From contig JAFLVI010000003.1 in NCBI GenBank assembly GCA_022508405.1, positions 1-64,000 of the forward strand: a stretch of DNA of 64,000 bases, written 5' to 3'. Positions 38,763 through 48,282 of the stretch are shown here, in pieces; the first letter of the stretch is position 1, and the number at the start of each line of letters is the position of its first letter. Source of the DNA: Clostridiales bacterium (GTDB lineage Bacteria > Bacillota > Clostridia > Christensenellales > Pumilibacteraceae). The notes under the pieces were generated by a model. That model worked only from the letters and a program-made list of their open reading frames with translations. It was not told the DNA's origin and searched no databases. The translations under genes were made by a program, and so were the position numbers.

Positions 38763-39374
38763 TTAATCAAAGCTTACCTTGGGCGCCACGCGTTCCGCCG
38801 CATCGTCAATCTCAAATGACGGTTTGCGTTCCAGCTTCATTCTGCCTGCGACAATGCTTGACGGGAATTTTTCCACCTTGTTGTTGAACATTTTGATCTT
38901 TGCGTTGTAATATTTGCGCGACCTTGCAATCTCTTCTTCAATCTGTTCCAGCTGGCGCGAAAGATTGTTGAACTGGCTGTCCGCCTTGAGCTGCGGATAC
39001 TGCTCTTGCACAAACGTTAAAAGCGTGCGCAGTGACGAGGAAAGCTCGCGTTCGGCGGAAATTCTGTCTATATCGCTCGAAGCAGCACTGCCACGCGCCG
39101 CCATTGCCGCGTTGCGCGCCTCGGTTACACGGGTGAAAGTTTCCGACTCGTGCTTTGCGTATCCCTTGCATGTGGATACAAGATTGGGAATAAGATCGTA
39201 CCGCTTTTTCATATGCACGTCCATAGCCGAAAATGCTTCTTCCACGTCGTTTTTTAGCGAGATAAGCGAGTTGTGCGTGGTGATATACCATATGATACAT
39301 ACAATTACTATAAATCCGACAACGCCGCCGATTATACCGCCTATAGCGCCGCTTGATAAAGACAAAAATTGCAT
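38763..39374 (-). CDS. lemA: LemA family protein
   Basis: NSLISLKNDVEEAFSAMDVHMKKRYDLIPNLVSTCKGYAKHE; SD aaggag. Confidence 0.92.
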   Translation of the reverse strand: MQFLSLSSGAIGGIIGGVVGFIVIVCIIWYITTHNSLISLKNDVEEAFSAMDVHMKKRYDLIPNLVSTCKGYAKHESETFTRVTEARNAAMAARGSAASSDIDRISAERELSSSLRTLLTFVQEQYPQLKADSQFNNLSRQLEQIEEEIARSRKYYNAKIKMFNNKVEKFPSSIVAGRMKLERKPSFEIDDAAERVAPKVSFD

Positions 39375-39500
39375 TGATTTTTTCTCCTTGACACCTTCCT
39401 TTTCCTTTGATTATTGTATCATACGCCATGCAATAAAGCAAGTGTTTTTAATAATTTAGGGCAACGTAAAAAGTCGAGGCAGTACCCCGACTTTAGTCTT

Positions 39501-40190
39501 TTAGCTGTTTGTATCGTCGTTGAATGCGGAACAAACCGCACTGTATATAGTATAAGCAATTTTTTGCTGATAGCTTGCGGTAATCAGCTTGCTCTCGTCC
39601 TGTGCGTTGGACAAAAACCCGCACTCGCACAGTATGGACGGATACTCACTGCAATTAAGTATGTAGTAGTCGCCTACCGCCGCCTGACGCGGACGGTCGT
39701 TTAGCACGTCGTTAAAGTAGTTTTGCACTATCCTTGCAAACCGCTCGCCCACCGAAGACGAATAAAACGTTTGCGCGCCCTTCACCGACGAAACCGGATA
39801 CGAATTGCAATGTACGCTTATGACAAGATCTGGCGAATTTTTGGTTAGTATATCCTTTCTTGCGCGCATATCTTCGCGCTTGTTATACTTTCCACCGCTT
39901 ACCGCCGAAGAATTGCTGCGCGTGAGTATTACGTTGTAACCGTCGTTTTGCAAGTACTTTGCCAAATACTTTGCAATGGACAGATTTACATCGCTCTCCT
40001 TTGTGCCGGTGGTGATACCGGTAACTCCGCCGTCCGCACCGCCGTGACCTGCGTCTATGACTATGGTAATGCCGTTGCTCGTCTTGGCGGAAGCTATGAC
40101 TGTTGCCGCCGTCGTAACCGCCGCAATCAACGCCAGCACTACGGAAAGCACCGCGACAATCGTTTTCTTTTTTATCGTAATAAACGCCAT
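39501..40190 (-). CDS. N-acetylmuramoyl-L-alanine amidase (Amidase_3, CwlD-like)
   Basis: IVIDAGHGGADGG, SVHCNSYP, ILCECGFLSNAQDE; signal anchor; start at ATG 40190 with SD ggaggg. Confidence 0.9.
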   Translation of the reverse strand: MAFITIKKKTIVAVLSVVLALIAAVTTAATVIASAKTSNGITIVIDAGHGGADGGVTGITTGTKESDVNLSIAKYLAKYLQNDGYNVILTRSNSSAVSGGKYNKREDMRARKDILTKNSPDLVISVHCNSYPVSSVKGAQTFYSSSVGERFARIVQNYFNDVLNDRPRQAAVGDYYILNCSEYPSILCECGFLSNAQDESKLITASYQQKIAYTIYSAVCSAFNDDTNS

Positions 40191-40215
40191 GCGTTTGCGC
40201 TCCCTCCCAAAGCAA

Positions 40216-40308
40216 AGTGGATAACTGCTCGTGTTATGCACGGTTATCTACATTATTCTACATATTTACACACATACAATGTGCATAACTATGTTCATAA
40301 GTGCATAA
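40216..40308. promoter_or_regulatory. Cluster of DnaA-box-like 9-mers
   Basis: TTATCCACT, TTATGCACG, TTATCTACA, TTATGCACA, TTATGAACA, TTATGCACT (both strands) within 93 bp. Confidence 0.5.
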
Positions 40309-40327
40309 CTTGATTGTTTTTTTGCGC

Positions 40328-41791
40328 TTAGTGCGTGGAATACAACTGAACGTTGCCGTTTAGCCAAGCGTCGAACAGCGGCTTAAGCTGGCGCTTGGAC
40401 GATTTTTCCATAGCACCCATAAGGTCCTGCGGCTCGGCAATACCGAATTTGTTGGACGAGTAGTACTTTTTAAGTCCTGCCAAAAACTTTTGCGTGCCCA
40501 CGGTGTTGCGAACGTCGTCCAGCATGAGCGCGCCTTTTACGTAAATCATATACGTATATTCGGTTTCGCCTGAATACTCGTTTAACGCGCGCGTCATTGT
40601 TGTGTCGCCCAGCCCGTTGTTTTTGTACGTTTCACAGTATAACATGTATGCGCCCAGCGCGTCCGCCCTTTTTGCGTCAAACGTGTATTTGTAACCGTCC
40701 GCGTACTCATAGAACATCATGGTGGAATATTCAGCCATGGCCTCGTCCAGCCACGAATATTTAACCTCGTCGTTGCCCACTACTCCGTACCACCACTGGT
40801 GCGCCGTTTCGTGTACAATTATATCCAGCTTGCTGTCGCCGCTGTACGCGTCCGAAATCATGGAAAGCGCGGGATATTCCATGCCGCCCTGCAAAAATCC
40901 GGTTTGCACAACGGTATACTCCTTGTACGGATACGCGCCGAACTTTTCGCCGAATATGCGCACCGCGTCTATTGCCGCATTAAGCGCTTTTTCGGGATCG
41001 GAGTCCGAATAGTAATAATAATTGACTATAGTCGATCCGCTACGTCCGCTCATTTTTTGGTACTCGCCCAACACCGCCGCAAAGTCCCTTACCGAATGCG
41101 CGTTTATCTTATAAGTGACTGCGTTTTCCGATTGGGTCTTTCCCGTGATTTCGCCGGTAGCCGCGCATTCGTAATTTTGAGGAACGGTCAGCTTGACCGA
41201 ATAGTTCGCGCACTCGCTGAAAAACGGATCGCCTACGGAATAGTACGGGTCGGCCACAAACGCGCCGTCGCGGTACATGCACGCTATCGGATAGAAATTG
41301 GCAAGGTTGACCGACTTGTCGGTATAGCCAAACCTGTGTTTGACTTCCGGAAGTTTGACAGAATAGTTTATGCTTATTCGCGTTTTTTCGGTTGGATCCA
41401 AAGTTCCGCCCAGCGCAACCACCAAAATGTTTTCGTCATCGCCCGAAACGGTTATGTCCTTGGCTTTGCCGTTTACGGTAACGCTGTCTATCTTCATCAC
41501 ACTGTAGCTTCTGCCGTTAGGGAATGCTTCCGTTATGCGACTGTCGGGGACGGGACAGTAATTTGCTCCTTCGCGGTAGGCATTGGGATATAAATGAAAC
41601 CATAATTCTTTAAGCGGCACGTCGTTGTTGTTTACATAGTCGCACGTGACGGACGCGGTAAGAATGTTATCCGCGGAAAGCGTCGCGTCTATTGTGTACT
41701 TTGTAAGCTCTGTCTTCTTTTCGGTAGAACAAGCACAAAGCGGCAACGCAAGCGCCGCCACGGCAAACACCGCAATCAGTTTTTTTCGCAT
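40328..41791 (-). CDS. M1-family (gluzincin) metallopeptidase, putative lipoprotein
   Basis: HETAHQWWYGVVGNDEVKYSWLDEAMAEY zinc motif; N-terminal signal with LPLCAC; SD aaggag. Confidence 0.9.
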   Translation of the reverse strand: MRKKLIAVFAVAALALPLCACSTEKKTELTKYTIDATLSADNILTASVTCDYVNNNDVPLKELWFHLYPNAYREGANYCPVPDSRITEAFPNGRSYSVMKIDSVTVNGKAKDITVSGDDENILVVALGGTLDPTEKTRISINYSVKLPEVKHRFGYTDKSVNLANFYPIACMYRDGAFVADPYYSVGDPFFSECANYSVKLTVPQNYECAATGEITGKTQSENAVTYKINAHSVRDFAAVLGEYQKMSGRSGSTIVNYYYYSDSDPEKALNAAIDAVRIFGEKFGAYPYKEYTVVQTGFLQGGMEYPALSMISDAYSGDSKLDIIVHETAHQWWYGVVGNDEVKYSWLDEAMAEYSTMMFYEYADGYKYTFDAKRADALGAYMLYCETYKNNGLGDTTMTRALNEYSGETEYTYMIYVKGALMLDDVRNTVGTQKFLAGLKKYYSSNKFGIAEPQDLMGAMEKSSKRQLKPLFDAWLNGNVQLYSTH

Positions 41792-41905
41792 ATCAATCTC
41801 CTTTTTGCAACCGCCGTTGCGGCTACTCGATTATCAATATGTCGAAAAAACCTATGTTATGCTTTTTTAAAACAATTATTTACGTACGGTATAACGCATA
41901 AATAT

Positions 41906-41936
41906 AAAGCCGCAAGCTATTCTTAGCTGCGGCTTT
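41906..41936 (-). terminator. Hairpin downstream of ddl
   Basis: AAAGCCGCaAGCTA-ttct-TAGCTGCGGCTTT. Confidence 0.7.
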
Positions 41937-41940
41937 GATT

Positions 41941-43014
41941 TTACTTGGCTATAATAGGAGTTGTGGGCGTATATGTGCGTTTTAGTGCGTCAAACCGCTG
42001 TTTGCGGCGAACGGCAATCTCTATAAGCTTTTCTATCAACAGAGAAAACGGCATGCCCGTAAACAACGGTGCGGCAAGCGACCCGGGGATTGTGTTTATT
42101 TCGTTTACGTAAATATCGTCGCCCTTTACCATAAAGTCTATTCGCGCAACGCCGCTACACCCCACCGCGCGGAACGTGCGCTCGGCTAAGCCCTGAATCA
42201 ACTCGTTCTTTTCCGCGCCTATGTCCGCCGGAATCTTGTGGCGCAGCGACTTGACGTCGCCCGCGTACTTATCGGCAAACGTCAAAAACGTCTTCCACCC
42301 GACCGGCTGTTCGGTTTCCGATACAATAACATCTTCTTCGTAGCTGTCGCCAAGCACCGCACAGTTGACTTCGGTAAAGTCCGATATTGCTTTTTCTATA
42401 ATTACAAGATCGTCCCACTCAAACGCAACTGTAAGCGCCTTTTGCAATGCCGCTTTATTCTCCGCCACCGATATGCCTATTGAACTGCCCAAATTGCACG
42501 GCTTGACGATTACCGGAAACCCAAGCTCCGATACTTCTTTTATAATCTCTTCCGCGTCGGCGGTGTACTTTGCGTGAGTGGCGGTAACGTACGGCAAGAT
42601 GTTTAGCCCAGTGCTTTTAAAAATCTCTTTCGAGCGGATTTTGTTCATGCCTATCGCGGACGCGCATACACCGCTACCGGTATACGGTATGCCGCACATT
42701 TCCAGTAACCCCTGTAGCGAGCCGTCTTCGCCCAAAATTCCGTGCATGCATAGCAGCGCCACATCCACCTTGTACAGCTTTTTGTTCTTGTGGTACAAAT
42801 AGCAGTCCGCAGGGCGAAGATGCACACGCTTTCCGTCAAACCTGTTGTTGCGCACTGCGGACACGCTGTCAAAGCATTCCGCCGCCCACCAAACACCTTC
42901 ACTGTCTATGTACACGCCCACACACTTCTTTTTGCATGCGGACATGGCCTGAAGCCCCGTAATTATGCTAATATCGTGCTCACACGACCTTCCACCGAAA
43001 AATACAGCAATCAT
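41941..43014 (-). CDS. ddl: D-alanine--D-alanine ligase
   Basis: FGGRSCEHDISIITG, HGILGEDGSLQGLLE, KPCNLGSSIGI, EINTIPGSL. Confidence 0.95.
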   Translation of the reverse strand: MIAVFFGGRSCEHDISIITGLQAMSACKKKCVGVYIDSEGVWWAAECFDSVSAVRNNRFDGKRVHLRPADCYLYHKNKKLYKVDVALLCMHGILGEDGSLQGLLEMCGIPYTGSGVCASAIGMNKIRSKEIFKSTGLNILPYVTATHAKYTADAEEIIKEVSELGFPVIVKPCNLGSSIGISVAENKAALQKALTVAFEWDDLVIIEKAISDFTEVNCAVLGDSYEEDVIVSETEQPVGWKTFLTFADKYAGDVKSLRHKIPADIGAEKNELIQGLAERTFRAVGCSGVARIDFMVKGDDIYVNEINTIPGSLAAPLFTGMPFSLLIEKLIEIAVRRKQRFDALKRTYTPTTPIIAK

Positions 43015-43089
43015 ACTTGTTGTATATGATTACCGTAATTTTTTTGTGATAAATTTTAATATATTCTTTTGTGATATAGAATAGAACGG

Positions 43090-43866
43090 TTAAATGAAAT
43101 AAAATGAAAAAGTCAATATCGCAATAATGCCAAGATACAGCGAAAACCACTTGTAATTGGCTTTGGCAATCAGCTTAAGCATGACGCGCACCGCTATATA
43201 TCCGGACGCAAACGCAGTCGCCGCGCCGATTACCATACTAAACCAATCCACACTGCCGAGTGTACCCGCTTGCGCTACGTCTATAATGCTTAGCAGTAAC
43301 GACCCGCCTATTACCGGAAGACTCATCAAAAACGAAAATGTAGCTATCTTTTTGCTGTCCGTGCCGGCAACCGTGCCGCCGAAAATGGTGGAGCCCGACC
43401 GCGACACCCCGGGGAAAACGCCTATGCCCTGCATTAAGCCCATTGCAACCGTGCCGCCCCAAGACAGCTCCTTCGGCTTTGCGTTGTGCTTTGCCACAAT
43501 CTCGCTGACAAGCATAATCACCGCGGTAAACGCAAAGAAGAAGCAAAGATACTTTGCCGTGGAGAAATATTCTTCTATAACATCCTTGCAAGTAAACCCG
43601 ACGACTACCGCAGGGATTGTTGCAACAACAAGCATCACAAGGTTTTTGTACGGTTTTTTAAACAATTCCAGTATCGGTTTGTACAGTACAATCACAACCG
43701 CCACAAGCGTACCCACATGCGCCATAACGTCAAACAGCAAAAAAGAGCTGCCGTCGTTAAGCCCCATCAGCTCTCTTGTGAGTATCAAGTGTCCGCTGGA
43801 TGACACCGGCAAAAACTCGGTAAGTCCCTGCACAAGTCCCAGCACCATGGCTTGCCACCAAACCAT
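43090..43866 (-). CDS. uppP: Undecaprenyl-diphosphatase
   Basis: GLVQGLTEFLPVSSSGHLIL, GVFPGVSRSGSTI. Confidence 0.96.
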   Translation of the reverse strand: MVWWQAMVLGLVQGLTEFLPVSSSGHLILTRELMGLNDGSSFLLFDVMAHVGTLVAVVIVLYKPILELFKKPYKNLVMLVVATIPAVVVGFTCKDVIEEYFSTAKYLCFFFAFTAVIMLVSEIVAKHNAKPKELSWGGTVAMGLMQGIGVFPGVSRSGSTIFGGTVAGTDSKKIATFSFLMSLPVIGGSLLLSIIDVAQAGTLGSVDWFSMVIGAATAFASGYIAVRVMLKLIAKANYKWFSLYLGIIAILTFSFYFI

Positions 43867-43963
43867 TAAAAACCTCCGAAAGAAACCGTCACAATATAAT
43901 ATTTAGCTACTCAATAAAATTATTACTCGGTTAAAACAATATCGCTATATAAAAATGATCGCT

Positions 43964-45988
43964 TTACGCCGCGTCGCTTGCGGTGTCCACCATCTTAGCT
44001 TCCGCGCTTGCGGCGCGCAACGACGATTCGCGCTCCTTGATTGCCTGTTCCCTAGCTACGCGCGGAACTATACCGAATACCTTGCTTTCGGTGCCGGCTT
44101 CGTCTTCACGCTCCGCTATCTTTTTGAGCTCGGCAAGGTCTTTATCGAACTTTACCCTGTCGATGGTTTCGAGCTTGGTGACAAATATGCCCTCGTGCAT
44201 GGTCTTGTCCACCTGCTCTCGATCGTAGCGCAGTTCCTCAAACAGCTTTTCCCCCGGGCGCAGACCGGAAATGACTATCTGAATATCCTTGTTGGGCACA
44301 AAGCCGTTTAGCCGGATAAGGTTGCACGCCAAATCGTAAATGTAAACGGGCTCGCCCATGTCGAGCACAAACACTTCGCCCGAGCTTGCCAAAGCGCCCG
44401 TCTGCAATACAAGGCGCACCGCTTCCGGTATTGTCATAAAGTAACGCTTGATATTGCGGTCGGTAACCGTGACCGGCCCGCCTTCTTGAATTTGCTTTAA
44501 AAACGTGGGAATGACCGATCCGGACGAACCCAAAACATTGCCGAACCGCACCGCCGCCATTTGCATATCGCCGTCCTCGGCGCGAGTTTGCACCAGCATT
44601 TCGGCAAGCCGTTTGCTCGCGCCCATGACGTTGGCGGGATTGACCGCTTTGTCCGTAGAGATCAAAACAAACCGCTTTACGCCCGCCTTTTGGCATTGCT
44701 CAATCAAATTCTTAGTGCCGAATACGTTGTTTTTTATCGCTTCGGTCGGCGCGATTTCCATCATAGGCACGTGCTTGTATGCCGCGGCGTGGAAAACCGT
44801 TTCGGGCTTGTATTTGTTAAGCACTTCCGCAAGCTTGCCCGCTTCGCGCACTGTGCCCATGACCAAGGAATACCTAGTTGTGTCAAACTTCTTTTGGAAT
44901 TCCTGATCGATATTGAACATTCCGTTTTCGTTCTGATCGAAAATAACCAGATGCTTACAACCGAAAGTAAGAGCCTGCCGACAAAGCTCCGATCCGATAG
45001 AGCCGGCACCACCCGTTACCATTACAACCTTGTCCTTGACGGACATATCAACAAGTTCGGTTTTTACCTTAAACTCATCCCTGCCGAGCAAGGATTCGAT
45101 TTTTATATCGTGGAGCGTAAGCGCCGAATTGGCAGTCGCGTTTGCATCGCTTATAGGCGGCAACATCTTTATGGGTATGTTGTATTTGGAAATTGTTTCG
45201 TATATATGCTTGAGCTGCGATTTGGTTATGTCCGTAATTGCTATTACAAACATATCGGGTGCATAATCATCTATGATTTTTTTAACGTCGTCCAGCCCGC
45301 CGGCAACAAGATTGCCGCCGATTGACTTGCCGTGCTTGTCCACGTCGTCGTCCATAAACGCGACGGGCAAATATCCTTCGTCCGTATTTGAGGTAAAGCG
45401 TGTGTTGAGCGCCGATCCGACATTGCCCGCGCCGTAAATAACGGTGCGCATGGGCTTTTTGTCTACCGGAAAGTTTCCGCGCTGAACGTGCCTGAAATAA
45501 CCTATGAGCATGTTGGAAAATCTGGGGATTGCGGTAAACATCATCGCCAAAAACACGTACAGCAAAATCTGCGTGCCGTACAACATTACGTTAAACGCCG
45601 CAAACAGCACCGCCTTCATGATTAAAAGCACGCAATACGACACGACGTATGACGCGGCAAACTTGATAAATTCTATTCGTCCCGCAAACTTCCACACCAC
45701 GTTGTAACAGTTGAAAAGCGCGAGCATACACACCGGTATGCCCGTCATAATTATCATAATGGGTATTTCAAAGTTTTTGTAATTGAGCGGAGCGGATACC
45801 GGTATCTGATTGAACATCGCCTTGCGCGCAAGCCAAAACGCCCCAAGACAAACCCCTATATCGAATATAAACGTCAAAATGACCCCGCGGTATCGCGGAG
45901 AAAATAACGCCTTTACGTTTACATTAGCACGCCTTTTGGGTTCTTTATTGTCCGATTGCGCATCGGTGTTTATCTGTTGTTCCGACAT
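43964..45988 (-). CDS. Polysaccharide biosynthesis NDP-sugar epimerase/dehydratase (CapD/FlaA1-like)
   Basis: Four TMs, then VMVTGGAGSIGSELCRQ, HAAAYKHVPMME, ISTDKAVNPANVMGASKR. Confidence 0.93.
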   Translation of the reverse strand: MSEQQINTDAQSDNKEPKRRANVNVKALFSPRYRGVILTFIFDIGVCLGAFWLARKAMFNQIPVSAPLNYKNFEIPIMIIMTGIPVCMLALFNCYNVVWKFAGRIEFIKFAASYVVSYCVLLIMKAVLFAAFNVMLYGTQILLYVFLAMMFTAIPRFSNMLIGYFRHVQRGNFPVDKKPMRTVIYGAGNVGSALNTRFTSNTDEGYLPVAFMDDDVDKHGKSIGGNLVAGGLDDVKKIIDDYAPDMFVIAITDITKSQLKHIYETISKYNIPIKMLPPISDANATANSALTLHDIKIESLLGRDEFKVKTELVDMSVKDKVVMVTGGAGSIGSELCRQALTFGCKHLVIFDQNENGMFNIDQEFQKKFDTTRYSLVMGTVREAGKLAEVLNKYKPETVFHAAAYKHVPMMEIAPTEAIKNNVFGTKNLIEQCQKAGVKRFVLISTDKAVNPANVMGASKRLAEMLVQTRAEDGDMQMAAVRFGNVLGSSGSVIPTFLKQIQEGGPVTVTDRNIKRYFMTIPEAVRLVLQTGALASSGEVFVLDMGEPVYIYDLACNLIRLNGFVPNKDIQIVISGLRPGEKLFEELRYDREQVDKTMHEGIFVTKLETIDRVKFDKDLAELKKIAEREDEAGTESKVFGIVPRVAREQAIKERESSLRAASAEAKMVDTASDAA

Positions 45989-46091
45989 TACCCTCGATTA
46001 TGCCCTTATATCACTTCGTATAATACCATATTACCTTTTTTTTGTCAATACTATACGGGCAATCGCCATTACAAAATCTGTTACTTTAATA

Positions 46092-46118
46092 AAAAAGCCG
46101 CTTTTGTAGCGGCGGCTT
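46092..46118 (-). terminator. Terminator after glmM
   Basis: Minus strand AAGCCGC...GCGGCTTTTTT. Confidence 0.75.
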
Positions 46119-46120
46119 GA

Positions 46121-47401
46121 TTATTTTCTGGTATTTATATACTTTTTGAACACCGTAAGCACTTCGTCTATTTTGCGCGGGTCCTCGCACTCGCACATTA
46201 CGCGCACTTTTGGCTCTGTGCCGGACATTCTTACAATAAGTCTGCCTATTCCGGACAGCCTTGTCGTGTAGTCTTCAATCAAATCTATCATGCCTTTTTC
46301 GTACATTATGGACTGATCTGCGTACTCTGCAATCGCCTTTTGCGGGAACAAATTAAGTTCTATAAATTCGCCCAGCTTACCTTTTTTGCACAGCGCTTTT
46401 GTTAGGAACATGCTGGACATTATGCCGTCGCCTGTGGTCGCTTGCGGATATACTATATAGTGCCCGCTCTGCTCGCCGCCAAGATTGTACCCCTTTTTGA
46501 ACATCAAGTCGCAAATGTACTTGTCGCCCACGGGGGTGCGCACAAGCCGCCGCCCGTCCTTTTCCAGTCTGCGCTCAAGCGCGGTGTTGGAAAGAATCGT
46601 TCCCACAACCACGTTGTCCTTAAGCGTCATTTCCCTGCCGATGTTGTACAGCACGCTGTCGCCGTCCATGATCTTTCCGTCAAACACAAACGACAATCTG
46701 TCCGCGTCGCCGTCGTACGAAAAGCCCAGCTTGTAGTCCGTGCCCACCATGGAATGAAGCACGTAATCGGGATGAAGCGCGCCGCAACCGCAGTTTATCT
46801 TTTCGCCGCGCAGCTTGCAGTTTTCTATCTCCACCGTGGCACCCAAACGCTCAAACGCCTGTTTGGCAACGGTGGACGCCGCGCCGTAGCCGCAGTCCAG
46901 CCACACCTTTGCGCCCGTCATATCGTAATCGACCGTTTCCACAAGGTAGTCTATATACTGCTTTTGCGCGTCCGGAATATCGCAGACCGACCCGACCGCG
47001 CGCGCCTCGCTGGGATTATCGATATAGTATTCTATACTGCCTTCCTGCTCTTCGCTCAGCTTGACCCCGTTGCCGTCGAATATCTTTATGCCGTTGTATT
47101 CGGGAGGATTGTGCGACGCGGATATAACAATGCCGCAAAGCGCCTTGTACTTGATAGCCATGCGCGCTATAGCCGGCGTGGGCAGCACGCCTACCGTCAA
47201 AACGTCGGCGCCGCCGCGCTTTAGCCCGTCTATCAGCGCCGACTGGATTTCCGGACCGGACACTCTTGTATCTCGCCCGACAACTACCGAGCCCTTACCG
47301 AAGTACGCAACAACGGCAAGCCCGACCATGTATGCGAGTTTTGCATCCAAATTATCGCCGTACTTGCCTCTTATTCCGTCAGTTCCGAAGTATTTACCCA
47401 T
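46121..47401 (-). CDS. glmM: Phosphoglucosamine mutase
   Basis: MGKYFGTDGIRGKYG, GIVISASHNPPEYNGIK, YDGDADRLSFV; start at 47401 with SD ggag. Confidence 0.95.
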   Translation of the reverse strand: MGKYFGTDGIRGKYGDNLDAKLAYMVGLAVVAYFGKGSVVVGRDTRVSGPEIQSALIDGLKRGGADVLTVGVLPTPAIARMAIKYKALCGIVISASHNPPEYNGIKIFDGNGVKLSEEQEGSIEYYIDNPSEARAVGSVCDIPDAQKQYIDYLVETVDYDMTGAKVWLDCGYGAASTVAKQAFERLGATVEIENCKLRGEKINCGCGALHPDYVLHSMVGTDYKLGFSYDGDADRLSFVFDGKIMDGDSVLYNIGREMTLKDNVVVGTILSNTALERRLEKDGRRLVRTPVGDKYICDLMFKKGYNLGGEQSGHYIVYPQATTGDGIMSSMFLTKALCKKGKLGEFIELNLFPQKAIAEYADQSIMYEKGMIDLIEDYTTRLSGIGRLIVRMSGTEPKVRVMCECEDPRKIDEVLTVFKKYINTRK

Positions 47402-47445
47402 TGCTCCTCCGTGCTTAGCGAAAAAACGCACAAACTACCGAATAA

Positions 47446-47474
47446 ATTATAGTATATTCCGGTATCCTTGTCAA
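47446..47474 (-). promoter_or_regulatory. Consensus sigmaA promoter of glmM
   Basis: TTGACA-17-TATAAT. Confidence 0.8.
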
Positions 47475-47531
47475 TATATATGCGGATTATTTATAATTTG
47501 CTCGACAAAAAGCAAAACATTTTATTATCTG

Positions 47532-47561
47532 TTGACATATCGACAAAATATGGCTTATAAT
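47532..47561 (+). promoter_or_regulatory. Promoter of the COG2426-glmS unit
   Basis: TTGACA-18-TATAAT, -10 ends 8 nt before ATG 47570. Confidence 0.75.
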
Positions 47562-47569
47562 ATAACGGT

Positions 47570-48268
47570 ATGAGCGAGATAGTACAGAGCATAGCCGAAA
47601 CGATGAATAACGCACTGGGCGCACCGCTCACGGTGCTGTTGCTATCTATCATACCGATAGCCGAAGCGCGTTTTGCCATACCGTTTGGAATAAGCATGGG
47701 GCTGTCGCCTATGGAAGCGTTCGGCTGGGCGTTTTTGGGCTCGTCGCTTATGGCGCCCATACTGCTGATTGTATTTATTCCGCTTATAAACGCGCTGTCC
47801 AAAACCAAGTTTTTTGCCAAAATCGGAAAGTTTTTGTACGACAAGTTTGAAAAAAAGTCGCAATCCCTTGCCGACACCGTGCAAGAGCCACAGCCGGAGA
47901 CAGACAAAAAACCGATTTTGACCAAAACCGAGCTTAAAAAAGTGGGCGGCACCGCGCTGTTTGTTGCCGTTCCCCTGCCGCTTACAGGCGTTTGGACGGG
48001 CAGTGCGGTGGCTTCCATACTTAAAATAGGGTTTGTAAAATCGCTTATAGGCGTAATCGTCGGAAACGCCGTGGCGTGCGGGATAATAACGCTTATATCG
48101 TTTTTGTTCAAGGATTACGTCACCTACATCACGCTGGCATTTTTTATAATTGCGGTAACCGTAGTGGTGGTATTAGTCATAAAATTTATATTGTACAAAC
48201 CCAAAACCGTTGCCGATGACGCGGGCAACACAACTACGGACGACAGCGGAAGCGAAAACAAAGACTGA
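47570..48268 (+). CDS. COG2426-type small multidrug-export-like membrane protein
   Basis: LLSIIPIAEARFAIPFGISMGLSPMEAFGWAFLGSSLMAP, VPLPLTGVWTGSAVAS. Confidence 0.8.
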   Translation: MSEIVQSIAETMNNALGAPLTVLLLSIIPIAEARFAIPFGISMGLSPMEAFGWAFLGSSLMAPILLIVFIPLINALSKTKFFAKIGKFLYDKFEKKSQSLADTVQEPQPETDKKPILTKTELKKVGGTALFVAVPLPLTGVWTGSAVASILKIGFVKSLIGVIVGNAVACGIITLISFLFKDYVTYITLAFFIIAVTVVVVLVIKFILYKPKTVADDAGNTTTDDSGSENKD

Positions 48269-48282
48269 TTAAGGAGATTGCC

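Noticed and set aside
44561-45325. 254-aa plus ORF
   Set aside because: Antisense to the CapD-like gene; no domain or RBS.
48269-48282. Possible glmS ribozyme upstream of glmS
   Set aside because: Only 14 nt separate glmS from the preceding CDS, so there is no room for the ribozyme.
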